Assembly (NCBI RefSeq): GCF_008831285.2
Contig: NC_045145.1
Span: forward strand, 24,180,802 to 24,244,801
Length of the DNA stretch: 64,000 nucleotides
Direction of reading: 5' to 3'
Origin: Nymphaea colorata
Lineage: Eukaryota; Streptophyta; Magnoliopsida; Nymphaeales; Nymphaeaceae
This document shows, piece by piece, positions 1-10,846 of this stretch. The notes under the pieces are model-generated. The model saw nothing but the letters and a program-made list of their open reading frames with translations. It did not search any database and had not been told where the DNA came from. Numbering within the stretch: the first letter of the stretch is position 1; every line of letters begins with the position of its first letter. A program made the position numbers and the translations under genes.

Positions 1-1320
1 TTCTATTGTTATCTTATATTTTTGTCGTTATCTTATACTCATAACATCTTACATAATAATAAGGGGTGGTATGACATAATGACAGGTGAACGAAATAGCG
101 GGTATGAAATAATCACAAGCAGTATGAGATAACGGCAGGAGAACGAAATAATGTTTGAGTACATTGGTTATAACGATACACATATACAAATTGATACACT
201 TTATCCAATCTCAAAACCTTGCAGTACTTTTTTTTGTTCTTGGGAAAAAGTTTTTTTTTTTTTCTTAACCAAAGACATATATTTGTTATTAATATATTAA
301 GACACGAAAATTTTGATATGGCCTAACATATATAACCCACTTAGCTTCCCATACTGGTCGGATCTGCTAGAACAGAGAGGCAACGGCGTACACCAAAAAG
401 AGAAAGCATAGCGAACATCCGATTATGCGCTCGATCCGATGCTGGGAGACAATTGTATGCCTTACGCCAAAAAGAAAAAGCTGGTGTAAGCTGGCGTAAG
501 GGGAGACTTTCTATGTTGGAGGTAAAGCATTGTCATTTTAAGCGGTGCTGGCTACTTTACTACGTGCTCGAATATAAAAGATAACGTGTTCGGTACGTTG
601 AGGAGTTTGAGTTTGAAACTCTTCAAAAAATTAACCCTATGGTGCGTGCACAGCTCATGTACACGTTAGCCAGCACTCCCAGCTTCCGTGCAAAAATTCG
701 CTTGAAATAATGTCTTTATTAGATTTGAGGCTTTGACATATTTCTCCACGATCGCATTGCTGATGGTTTGTGTGAAAGGTGGAGCCAGAAAATTTTGGCA
801 AAGAGGAACTAATTATATAATTTTAAATTTTTATGACGCACTTGTATGCGAATGAGAAAGCTGTCATAAAGTTTTAATATGAAAATAATAATTTTTATAA
901 GCCTGTGTGGGCCATTGACCACACCTTCATGCATCTACCCTTGATCTGCCCCCTCTTTTGAATGAGATAACCTTTGGGAGTACCTTAGTCCTTACGTATC
1001 GATGTTTGAAGAAGAAGTGGAATGCATATCACCTCAAAAGTCTTCCTGTCAATGAATTATGCAAGCTACTTGCTTTTCTTAGTGAAGGACAACAAGTTTT
1101 GTGAGAACTGATAAGGAAATGCCAAGACATTTGCGGCCCACACTGCATAAAGAATCTTGATTTTTGTTCAATTCCAAATAGAACATGCCCATGATTTTGA
1201 CAGAAAAGCCTATGGCTGAATCCACCCGAAAATTAAAATACAGCTTTTGTTTTCTTTTAACTTAAGGTACCAACATATCAAAACTTGGGGCACACTATTA
1301 GATTGTGTTCAAAATATTAT
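1..1320. other. Intergenic DNA upstream of the metallothionein gene
   Basis: I see no convincing coding region. The stretch is AT-rich. It contains one possible small TIR element (541-686) and a block at about 1011-1130 that is recognisably similar, in the same orientation, to 52793-52910 (both read gaatgcatatca...ctcaaa and later caacaagttttgtgagaac). A motif of the type ggtggagcca at about 779 resembles the ends of common plant MITEs also seen near 3860 and 6830. Confidence 0.5.
541..686. mobile_element. Possible small MITE
   Basis: GTGCTGGCTA at 545-554 is mirrored as its inverse (TAGCCAGCAC) at 667-676, closing a segment of about 130-150 bp with no coding potential. I could not find a clear target-site duplication, so superfamily and exact ends are open. 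The shared terminal stretch is only about 10 bp, so chance is possible. Confidence 0.3.
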
Positions 1321-1324
1321 AACC

Positions 1325-1326
<2 letters not shown>

Positions 1327-1413
<87 letters not shown>
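1327..1413. repeat. Compound microsatellite (CT)n-(AT)n
   Basis: About 34 bp of perfect CT repeat run directly into about 53 bp of perfect AT repeat. It lies about 220-305 bp upstream of the metallothionein start codon and about 110 bp upstream of its TATA box, so length variation here falls inside the probable promoter. Confidence 0.97.
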
Positions 1414-1416
<3 letters not shown>

Positions 1417-1519
1417 GAAAATAAGATAGGGACAGATGGAAAGTAAGACATTTTAATGCTTGCGTCATGCATGTTAAAGTCAACAAATTAAAGTCTTCTT
1501 CATCACCCCCTCGTTTATC

Positions 1520-1528
1520 TATAAAAGG
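1520..1528 (+). promoter_or_regulatory. TATA box of the metallothionein gene
   Basis: TATAAAAGG lies 105-113 bp before the ATG at 1633. A start of transcription about 30 bp downstream would leave a purine-rich 5' leader of about 80 nt, normal for a small plant gene. Position and sequence are seen directly; use as a promoter is inferred. Confidence 0.75.
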
Positions 1529-1632
1529 AGAAAACTTGGAGATCAATCTGCAAGGAGAGTCAAGCGTGTTGGGATCAAAGAAGAGAAACAAGAGAGTTCT
1601 ATAGAGAGAGAACGAGGGAAGAAGAAACAGCT

Positions 1633-1838
1633 ATGTGTCGTTGCGGAGCAAACTGCACATGCGGCTCTGGCTGCAAATGCTCTGAAGGGTAAGTCTTTCT
1701 CTCTCTCTGTCTGTCTGTCTCTCCCTCTCTTCTCCATTATGAACTGGTCGGTGTTGTAATTGTGAGTGCAGGCACTATGAAACTGAAGGCTGCAAGTGCG
1801 GCAGCGGCTGCAGCTGTGATCCGTGCACCTGCAAGTGA
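1633..1838 (+). CDS. Short-linker type 1 metallothionein (two exons)
   Basis: Exon 1 is 1633-1688, the intron 1689-1771 (gtaagt donor, gtgcag acceptor), and exon 2 1772-1838, giving 40 residues. Twelve are cysteines, arranged as three CxC pairs (residues 2/4, 8/10, 14/16) and three more (26/28, 32/34, 37/39). This is the plant type 1 (MT1) pattern. The protein should bind Cu, Zn or Cd ions in the cytosol through thiolate clusters and so buffer metals and redox stress. Most MT1 proteins have a linker of about 40 residues between clusters. Here only nine residues (SEGHYETEG) separate them, and the intron falls inside that linker. The short linker recalls Arabidopsis MT1a, although neither cluster is extended. 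The N terminus starts M-C-R-C with no leading residues. A TATA box at 1520 supports a complete gene. The 3' UTR probably runs to about 2080 (an aatgaaa element near 2064). No frameshift or stop is visible. Confidence 0.9.
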
Positions 1839-3857
1839 ATATATTCGGGGGATCACACGATGATATATATGTTGTTGTTGTGTTCAGCTGTAAAATGATG
1901 GTGCATATGTAAAGTTATGAAACCCCTATGTCAAAATAATTGGGCCATATGAGTGTCATGTGAGTCCTCGGCCTGGGGCCTAACCATATGGCCAGGTGTG
2001 CTCTTTCGGCGCATCTTCTAAATGTTGTACTTGGTTTATCTCTCGTTTGTCTAAGTATGGATTAATGAAATACTAGTTCTTGTTAGTATATCATAATTAC
2101 TATCCAAATACAGTGTTTTTCTTATAAATATTTTGTTTCATCGGGCACAATATAAGTGGTTGGGCTAAGCACTTTTAAAAAGATGACAGGTCTCTAGTTT
2201 TATTCGGGCTTATGCGCTTTAAGTGGTAGGTGCAGTACTTAAGTTGAATGTTGAATGTTGCATCGTTGCTATCTCAAATGTCGAAACAGCTTAGAACCCT
2301 AGAAGTAAGGGGAATAAGGAGGCTTTCGGGCATCTTTTCCAAACAATTGACCCTTTTTCAAAAATGACTATTTTATGAATATGTGATTTTTTTTTCAAAA
2401 ATAGCTACTTTATGAATATCTTAATGGTTGTTGCAATAGTTAAAGCCATCCAACATTTCAGAAGCATGAAACTGATACGGTCCGTGGGACTAAAATTTAT
2501 GTGGTAGATTATTCTCAGTTATGTCACATGGGTAGCCCGAAAGTATAAGGTGATTCACAATGGCAACATACCCATATATGACAAATTCTTGTGAAACCAA
2601 GGATATAATTTAAAATCAACTCAGATGGAGTAAATAACAAAGCTTAGTTGAATGTCTCCAAAGAAGTTGGCGCAATGGTCGAGGTGAGGTTTGGTAGGCA
2701 GCCAATTCCAGTTTAGAATCTTTGTGGAATAAACTCTTTGTGCTTTAAAAAGGAGGCCTGCCACGCAAGTTGAAGTGTGACGTAGCGACATCTCAAGACA
2801 CAGAAAACAAACCCTATTCCTTAGGGGAATGAAGAGTTAGGTGGAAGCTTTGACTCTCTTTTGAATGATAGGATGAAATACTCCTCATGCTCACCCAAAA
2901 TTATACTCAGCGTGAAGATGTAATATTAAAAAAGAAAGAAACCTCTTTACAGTTCCATCTAGATATAGAAAAATGCCACATCATCAATCTCAATATGTAG
3001 TGCCTACAATGTTGAAGATCATAAACTCACCCCATGCATCTTACTATTTCCATGTATGTATCATCTGCGCTGCCATTACTGTGACAAATAGCTATTTTTC
3101 ACATAGTTCTTTCATTCTTTGATTAATAACAGGATGGAAGCCTCTCTACTCCCAACAACAACCAGGCGTAGGCAAATACAAAAACTATTTATTTACATAT
3201 ATATTGAATTAAAAAATTTACTTGTTTTTATGTGGTGGTGTGTGTCGGGGGGTTCCTACCCTTCAACGCAACATTCCTGGCTCCGGTCCGGCCGCCACTG
3301 CTCCTGGCACGGTTGCATCAAAATTGCTCACAAACTTATTTATATATTTCCTGCATGAACATGCTAGATGAAATGTTTTATGATTCGAAAACCTTACTTT
3401 CTAAACCTTGAGGGCTAGTTTTATCTGCATAACCACAGTTAGTTTTCCGTTTTCCCCTTTCTATGGTTCTCAAAAGTTTGGATTAATTTTTCTTTTATGG
3501 AAAACCGTGGCATTTAGTAAACTTTTAGAATTTGGACGAAACAATTAGATTTTCATTTTTACTCTGCTTATACTTTTCAATATCCTCTCTATGTAACACA
3601 AGTTTCAGCCATGGGGCTAGAGTTCACATTCAAATAACTGGCACGTTCTTTTCTTGATATTTCCAGAAACGAACTACTTTTTATCTTATCTGAGCAACGC
3701 AATCCGGTGCTCAATTATTTCGCTCATTCTCCTGCCTTAAATGAAGGGTGGCATGAGCCCACGTAGCTGATGGGTTGTCAAGTATCGGCCCATCAAAGGC
3801 CAGACTTGAACTGGTTGTTTGACTTTCCAATTGGTTTGATAAAAGAAACTTGTTGGC
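1839..3857. other. 3' UTR of the metallothionein gene, then intergenic DNA
   Basis: The first 200-250 bp are the likely 3' UTR. The rest shows no gene I can support. A stretch at 2663-2760 has a weak tRNA-like A-box appearance but no convincing B box. The open frame at 3119-3358 has no protein-like features. Confidence 0.5.
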
Positions 3858-4048
3858 AGAGGTGGAGCTATGATTTTTTCAAGAGCGAGCCAAACAGTTC
3901 AACCTTAAATTTTGGTAGGTTAAACTTAACTCGAATCTAAAAAATACATTTCGCAATCAAATTTTTTTAATTTTTTCAATGATTTTTTTTTTAAAATTAG
4001 TTGGGGTGGGGCCATGGCCTAGGTGGCCCCTCCCCTCCCTCCGCCCCT
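3858..4048. mobile_element. Degenerate MITE of the GGTGGAGC...CCTCCGCC type
   Basis: The left end reads GGTGGAGCTATGATTTTTTC and the right end (gtggggccatggcc, then cccctccctccgcc) gives inverse GGCGGAGGG. The interior is AT-rich with a long T tract. Such termini are common in small non-autonomous plant DNA transposons. Similar left ends occur near 779 and 6830. No clean target-site duplication was found. Confidence 0.4.
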
Positions 4049-4082
4049 TCTCGTTGGGACCAACTGGCCCATGTCGGGTATT

Positions 4083-5760
4083 GGTAGTTAAGGGTTTGTT
4101 AAGGATTGAAGGTTTCAAGTAAGTGGGCGCCAAACTCGGAATTGGTTGGGTATGAAGTTTATGATAATTGGGCCCAGATGGACCAGGCTTGGACTGCTGG
4201 CAAAGTCCAAGCCCAGCTTTATCGAGCTTCAGGTCGGCGCAGCCTAACCCAACGCCAAGCCCTACGTTAAATATGCACAAGAAATCCACTCTTTGTAACT
4301 TCTTGTTTTGAAATGGTCAAAACATCCCGTGAGGCAGTGATTCGGGTTTCATGATGTTGTCCTCTATAACTGGACCGAGATCCACTCAGGTTCAACAATT
4401 GAATTAAGCTTTTAGAATGGGCTCCATGAAGGATACACCCCACGAATCTCTGCCCCTGATTTCTCAACTTTTCATTCACACTCGTTGCATTGATAGATCA
4501 GATATTTCTACAAACCTGCTGAACCCACATCTGATAAAAAAAATGAGTTAATTAACAAAACCTCCATACCACAAGAGCATGATATATAATTATATATATA
4601 CTATATATATATAGTAAAAGCAAAAAAAATATAATGGTGCACCTGTAGATCATTAAGTGGAAGCAAATCCTACATATGCATGTGGGAATGTAAATAAATA
4701 GAAACATAAACTAAATGGAACGAAAAAAAGGGAAGAGGGAGGCATACTTGACTTCCGTCCTATCTAAGAGGTAGAAATTAAATTCTATCCCAAGAAAACT
4801 GGATAGAAACTAGCCTAAGATGCAAAAAAAAAAGAAAAGAAAAGAAAAGAAATAAAAAAGCGGGCTATTATAAACTAAGCAAGAAAGAAATAAATAGAAA
4901 ATCAGGAAAGCTAAGGAAGTTAAACTAAGAAATTAGAAAATAAAGAAGAAATAAAGGAGAAAATAAACCTGAATTTTCTACTCCTGTTAACCTACAGCCA
5001 AACGCTGGGTACGAACCTGACTCGCTAGATCTTGAATCAAACTACCTGGCTTATCGCTAGTACATCTTGAGTCAGCACTCAAAGTAGAATCTTAGAGTCA
5101 AAATAAAATTTTATTTTTTCACGGCCCAATTTGTTATTTGTTAAGCACTCACTTGAAAATTTCAACAAATTTCTATTATGCTATTTAGCAGCCCTCGGAG
5201 TTTAGGTTCCGGGAGGGAATTATCCCTTTTTATATCTGCTCAGAGAAAAGAATTTCTCCTCCAAAATAGATGCATGACTAAACTTTTAAGCGTCAAAACC
5301 TAGCCCCCCTTAGACCTTCCTTAAACACGTAAACATAGAAGAATATTTCACGCATAACTTTCCATGAAAACAATTTTTAATGTTTGGGATTTGATCTAGA
5401 TATGTATCAGAAGGAGTTCAGAAGAAAAGATCGAGTTATGCTGATGAAACTGGAGAGAAATTAATGCAAATATGTGACCTAGAAAAGTTAGTCGAATGAG
5501 ATGCGCATGAAAATGGTGCCAAACTCAAGGTATCTAGTCAAATGTATCTGGACGTTGGATCTAAGTTGAAATCTTGGATTCGAAGGTGTGATATGGATCC
5601 AGTGAAAGTTCTAGGATTCTGGATCAGAGTTCTGAATTCGTAATTCTAAAATGAAGATTTGGATAAGAAGAAATACAAGTTGCAGATCTGGAATATGATA
5701 CTGAGATCCAGATTGGAGATCTGGAGTTTTGGAATGTGGGTTGTGTCCAAGTTGGACTCA
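4083..5760. repeat. Segmental duplication, copy A (partner 46338-50400)
   Basis: Many blocks match 46.3-50.4 kb in the same order and orientation. Examples are the gttaagggtttgttaagg block (4086 and 46341), gggtttcatgatgttg (4346 and 46799), ataactggaccgagatccac (4366 and 46819), tatgcatgtgggaatg (4675 and 49481), and tggatccagtgaaagtt (5593 and 50145). Divergence and large insertions in the partner mark it as old. I recognise no gene in either copy. A purine-rich low-complexity patch lies at 4825-4960. Confidence 0.8.
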
Positions 5761-5790
5761 GTCTAGGCTTGGAGGGTTTGAACCCACTGA

Positions 5791-6029
5791 TGAGGCCCTT
5801 GTTTGGTAAGGTGGCAACAATAGTACCTTTGTCTGTACAAGTTGACGCCAAACCCCGCCGATTAAAACAAGGAACAAAAAAAGAACTCCCCAGAATTATT
5901 AGGTTCCTTTCTGTCATTTTGGCAACTTCCATAGTACATTACATCTCTTTCTCGAGTGATCTGCTCATCTCCCCATATGTAGGAAGAGAAGTACTATGAA
6001 AATTTCCATAATGACAGAAAAGGGCCTCA
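5791..6029. mobile_element. Possible MITE with TGAGGCCCTT ends
   Basis: TGAGGCCCTT at 5791-5800 is mirrored by the inverse of aagggcctca at 6020-6029, enclosing about 240 bp. The matching termini are about 10 bp and then diverge. The left end continues gtttggtaagg, reminiscent of Tourist/PIF-type elements. No certain target-site duplication is visible. Confidence 0.4.
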
Positions 6030-6119
6030 TAGACTTCTTAATTGAACAATGGTCATCAATCTTGTTTTGAGAATACCTTAGAGATGTCAGTACATGACTT
6101 GAATCAGGTGTTCAACCAA

Positions 6120-6545
6120 GTCAATCTAAAAAAATCGGATATTGAAAAAAAAAAATTAATGCCCCTAAAGAAATCAGATTGGATTCGGGTTTAAGAAATG
6201 ACATCCGATTAGATTCAGATTCATATATACTTTTAGACAATTCCGATCAGATTCAGATTCAGATATACTTTTAGACAATTTCGATCAGATTCATATTTAA
6301 ATTTACTTTTAGACAAATATCCTCTATCTAATGCTATTACTTTTTGAAAATTGGTAAAAACCTGTTCAAAATTCAGATTGGGATAGGAATATAAAAATCA
6401 AGTTCAGATTCAGATTCAGATTCATATTTGGATATAACTTTTGTTTATTTGTATTTGAATCCAAATATGTGAATATATGAAAAAGTGAATATATTTAAGG
6501 GTATATCTTATCCGAATTCAATCTATTGACATCCGACTGTGGCTG
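6120..6545. repeat. Degenerate 'gattcagattcag' repeat
   Basis: Iterated gatt(c/a)(a/g)gatt words and a right end reading ctattgacatccga resemble the interior and right end of the hAT-type MITE at 7177-7592. Related degenerate stretches occur at about 15890-16190, 47376-47760 and 53060-53400. Ends are too decayed to define. Confidence 0.45.
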
Positions 6546-7176
6546 TCAATGACTTGGCTCCATGTCCTTTCAGCTGAAAGTTATAATACTGCACGAAATG
6601 AAAATTTTCTTTCAAACCCATTGCCGATACTAAGTAGCAGTTACGAATTTACATTTTTTTCAATGATACTATTATTATGCGTATATAAAATATATCAAAC
6701 TCAATTCTTTGTATTGCATTTTTGGTGATTTACGATGTAATTTGATCGGTGAGACTGCAAGCAAATGTTTATACAATTTTTTTAATCTAAAGAAATTATT
6801 CATAAAATTAATGAGTGACCCACAGGAGTGGAGCCAGACATTTCTAGTTTGGGGGTAATAGTATGTAAGGTCTGAATTTTAAAGGGGTAGAAATATGGAA
6901 ACAATGTAAAAACAAATATGTTTGTGTGTTTGTGTGGGGCAACTACCACACATATCATCGGGTCAATCCTTTTCCTTCTTCTTGCTGTATGTATTATTTA
7001 TTTTTCAGGTCTCTGCCACCCTGCCGGGTTTAATAAGGAGGAAAAAGAGGAAATAAGCCTAGGAAGTAGGGTTTGACACATTATATGGCCACCATTTATT
7101 CTTGTTTTTTAAATTTCTAGAGCAAATTTGCAAAAATAAGACGCTCCCAATGTCCTCCATGTAGCAGTACTCTCAT
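6546..7176. other. Intergenic DNA without a recognisable gene
   Basis: AT-rich sequence. A ggagtggagccaga motif at about 6826 looks like the left end of the same MITE type as 3858-4048, but its right end is not clear. Nothing coding is supported. Confidence 0.4.
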
Positions 7177-7592
7177 TAGGGATGTTATTGGATCAGATTC
7201 GGACATATCCTTAATCATATCCATTTTTTGGATGTTCATATGTTCAGATTCAAATTCGAATAAAGAAAATTCATATCCGAATCTGAAATCCGATTTTACA
7301 ATCCAAATTTGATTTATATATTTATATCCAAATCCGAATTTTGAACCAGATTTTGCCAGTTTTCAAAATTTAATAGCAATAAATACTGGATATTTGTCTA
7401 AAAACGAATCTGATCTAACCTGTATCCAAATCGGATTGGATATTTATGTATATCTGAATCCAAATACGAATCCGATCGGATCCGAATCTGATTTGATTTA
7501 TTAATCGGATATTAATTTTTTTTTTCATATCCGATTTTTTCGGATCGGATCGATTGGATATCCGATTCAGACCAGATATATTGACATCCCTA
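7177..7592. mobile_element. hAT-type MITE with 8 bp target duplication
   Basis: The left end is TAGGGATGTTATTGGATCAG; the right end, read inversely, is TAGGGATGTCAATATATC. The element is flanked by ACTCTCAT (7169-7176) and ACTCTCAC (7593-7600), 7 of 8 bases equal. An 8 bp duplication with TAGGG-type ends points to hAT. The 416 bp interior is made of iterated gaatccgaa-like words with no transposase. Confidence 0.72.
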
Positions 7593-9641
7593 ACTCTCAC
7601 GTAGAAATCAGCCTCAGACACATTTCTTTTAATAGAAATGAAAGCAAAACAGGTTGTTGGACCATTGCTTTTAAATTTATTCAACTATGTGTTTAATGTT
7701 GCATGACACAAAAAATGAACTAGCGGGAGAATGAAGGCGCAAGTTTCATCGGTATTTCAGTTGTGGAAGCTTTCATTCAGTACATGGACATGAAGGCACA
7801 TGAAAGTTCTCCTCCAAATGGATTCAGCCCCACCATATGCATAGCATAGCTGATAGAACTAGTGGATTTCTATGGGCGCAACTCCCCTAAATTGCAAATG
7901 GTGGGTGTGTGAAGCTTAGCAACGATGTCATGCTATGCTTTCTACGTAGGCTCTGGACCATAGGAGCAAACAACGGCAAAGGAGAGTTCTTTCGGTCTTT
8001 TTTGGCTCATCACATTTTAAGATACATTAAGATCATATAAGAGAGAGAGAACATGCTGCTACATATGGGGAACTTCCGAGCTGAAATCCTTAAGTAGGGC
8101 AATCGGATACCCAATGCCACATGATTGTGGTACAAAGAAGTGAAGGAATGTGGCCATTCCAAAAGGCAAGTGGGCTCTCTTCCTTGCTCTGGATGAGTGG
8201 CTATGAATTTTTGAGAAGCTTCAACACTTCGGGATTCAACTAGCTGGTACATGTGTAGTATGTGGAAGCAATATGGAGCATCCACTATCTTGAAATGTAA
8301 GAATGTCATGTTAGTCTAGAAACTTCTTGCGGACAAATTCATCGTGCTTAAAAGTGAGCAAACAGTGTTGATGGTAGCCATATTGCTTTTGTTTTTAGTC
8401 TAAACATGTCGATTTTTTCTTATTTTCATTATTTATTAGTGAAAATCACCATGTAAAGAAGATCAGGCAAGACATTTCTACTTGGTGGCGCAGGAACGTT
8501 CCCAGTAACTTGGGTAGGTAGCCAAGGCAATTGCAATTTATAATCTTTCCCTTTTTCTTTTCAAGCATTCCCACCAACTACATTTTCTTGGTATGTTGAA
8601 ATGCTATCAATCAATTGTTGCTTTGTAAAGAAGGGGACAAAAATAATCTTTCTTGCTTTTGTCTTCTTACATATTCAACTTTGACACTAATTGACATTAA
8701 TCATGAAAGATTTGTAAGACAAACTAAAGAAGGAATGGTGTCAACTATTATGACAAGTGAAGATTGCACAATCTAGAGTTTACTAAAGACAGCAAATTTT
8801 CTCAATTTATTTAAAAAGAAATAAGAAATTTATTTTCACATTTCCCTCATTCCTTATTTGGTCACCTACAAAATAATTCTTCCATAAAAGTATCATATAC
8901 TAAGTACTATAAATCGCCCATTGCTTCACATTGGCGACCATCCAAAGCGATATTTTTCAACTTTACTACACATTAATCTGAAACGTTCAAAGCCATATGT
9001 ATGAGTTCCACGGTTCAATGTATGACTCTCATTGCTTGTAATGCTATATATTATCTCGTTTAGTTATAGTTTGTTGGGTAGGCAAAAGGCATACTGAGGA
9101 GCGCCTTATGAAGACCATCGTGGTGGCTAATGACTTCATCTCATCTCATTCACTATGCATTGTTCCTCTTTATTTGTGAGATTGTTAACAGGTGGTTCAA
9201 CCCCAAAGTAACAAAAGCTGGTATATAAGTCTTGAAAATTTCATGCTTTTACTATTCCATTAATTCACAATGATTTTTTTACTTTGTTCTAATTAGATAG
9301 ATTCCTGCCCCTAAAAAGCCCACGTCCATTTTTGTCGAATATAATAAAGAAATAGAGTAGGAAAAGTTCGGAACCACTTTTTAAGATATCCTCTATCCCC
9401 AACTAAGCCTATGTTTTTCATGGGCAACTTCATAAACTTTGAAACATATTATACACATAAACTTTTTTTTTGTCTCTCTCTCTCTCAAACTGTTTACCAT
9501 AATTTTGTTTCATCAACAAGCAAACAAGCACATCGCCACCAAGTGGTCAATTGCCCACCCACAAAATGAGATTCATGTTTGAGGAAGGGCACCCAAATAC
9601 TGGTTTGATGCAATTATTGGAATCTCCAGTCCTAATTGATG
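7593..9641. other. Intergenic DNA without a recognisable gene
   Basis: Open frames here (for example minus strand 8010-8309) lack recognisable domains, good start context or splice support. I see no RNA gene. The frame at 9551-9955 runs into the inverted repeat that starts at 9642 and is explained by it. Confidence 0.4.
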
Positions 9642-10846
9642 CAGCTGGCCCATTGATTAACCTGTTGATTTTCATCCTTCAGTTGCTTTCATTAATTGCA
9701 GGAATGATACCCACCGCCGTCTCTTCTTACTGCAAAAGAAAAACTTTTTTGAAGCCGCCCTCTCCCCCACTAGAAGGAAACAGCTACCACTTCCCACTCC
9801 TTCCTTCCCCGAGAATTCGTGGGTTGGGAGACGGCGACGTCCTTCCCACCCTTCGCCTATCGGACAAGACAATCCTACCTGTTACTCATGGCCCTCGCCC
9901 TCTCGTGAATCGTTGCTCTGTTTCTGCGTCTGCTTCTTCTCTTTCATTTCCTTAAACACACACGCTAATGGCTGCATGATATGAAAGCTACAAGGAACGC
10001 AACCAGAAGCAAAAGAAAAGAAGAAATTAAGCAAAAATATCAACAAAAAAATAGTTTCAGGGCCACGCTCTTGACAGGCTGGTGGATCCATTATTCACCA
10101 CATGAGCCCTTCCCTTCCATCAGATAATTAAAAGGGTTTCCACTGTAAGGGCTTCCGTTTTTAAATCAAACTAAATATGGGCTAAGCTTACCATGACCTT
10201 TTCTACTATTGCTTTAGTCTAACCGTGAGATCTAGACTTCACGAAGGACCTAACCAGGGTAAGCTTGCATCTCTAAAAATGTATCATTCCACAGCAACCA
10301 ACTCGCATGCCATGTAGTATGCCGCCAGCAACTCCAAAGTCTATGACCCATGAACTTGGAGCGGCAAAACTCATGCGAACCTATAATGGGTCTGTTTGGC
10401 AAACAGAGCAGTATGAAACTATTTTTTGGCCGACATTTTTGTTTAATTTTTTTCTCTTCCTTTGCTTCTGGTTGCATTCCTTGTAGCTTTCATATCATGC
10501 AGCCATTAGCGTGTGTGTTTAAGGAAATGAAAGAGAAGAAGCAGAAGCAGAAGCAGAGAAAGGATTTACGAGAGGGCGAGGGCCATGAGTAACAGGTACG
10601 ATTGTCTTGTCCGACAGGCGAAGGGTGGGAAGGACGTCGCCGTCTCCCAACCCCCGAACTCTGTGGCATTAAATGTTGAGGGGAAGGAAGGAGTAGCTGT
10701 TTCTTCTCGTGGGGGAGAGGGCGGCTTCAAAAAGGTTTTTCTTTTACAGTAAGAAGAGACGGCGGCGGTTGGTATCATTCCTGCAATTAATGAAAGCAAC
10801 TGAAGGATGAAGACGTTAATCAACAGGTTAATCAATGGGCCAGCTG
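9642..10846. repeat. Long inverted repeat, arms about 0.42 kb
   Basis: The left arm (9642-10060) and right arm (10414-10846) are reverse complements with small gaps. Both begin, from outside, CAGCTGGCCCATTGATTAAC and share blocks such as aagccgccctctccccca, ggagacggcgacgtcc and ttcctttaaacacacacgct-like text in mirrored order. The spacer (10061-10413) is about 350 bp. Transcription across it would give a long hairpin. It could be a Mutator-like foldback element with long TIRs or a simple inverted duplication. No 9 bp target duplication is evident, and no transposase is present. Confidence 0.88.
10310..10420. repeat. Dispersed repeat, inverted partner at 50820-50940
   Basis: Inside the spacer, the region with ggagcggcaaaactcatgcg and gggtctgtttggcaaacag is matched on the opposite strand at 50820-50940. 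The word gtctgtttggcaaacag looks like a DNA-transposon end, so the spacer may be a remnant of a separate element. Confidence 0.65.

Noticed and set aside
1298-1591. Minus-strand frame with Ile-Tyr and Arg-Glu repeats
   Set aside because: Translation of the AT and CT microsatellites only.
2663-2800. Possible tRNA-derived SINE (ttggcgcaatggtcgagg resembles an A box)
   Set aside because: No convincing B box at the right distance, no clear target duplication and no second copy in the window.
9551-9955. 134-codon plus-strand frame
   Set aside because: Most of it lies in the left arm of the inverted repeat, the mirrored arm gives a frame of its own, and no domain is visible.
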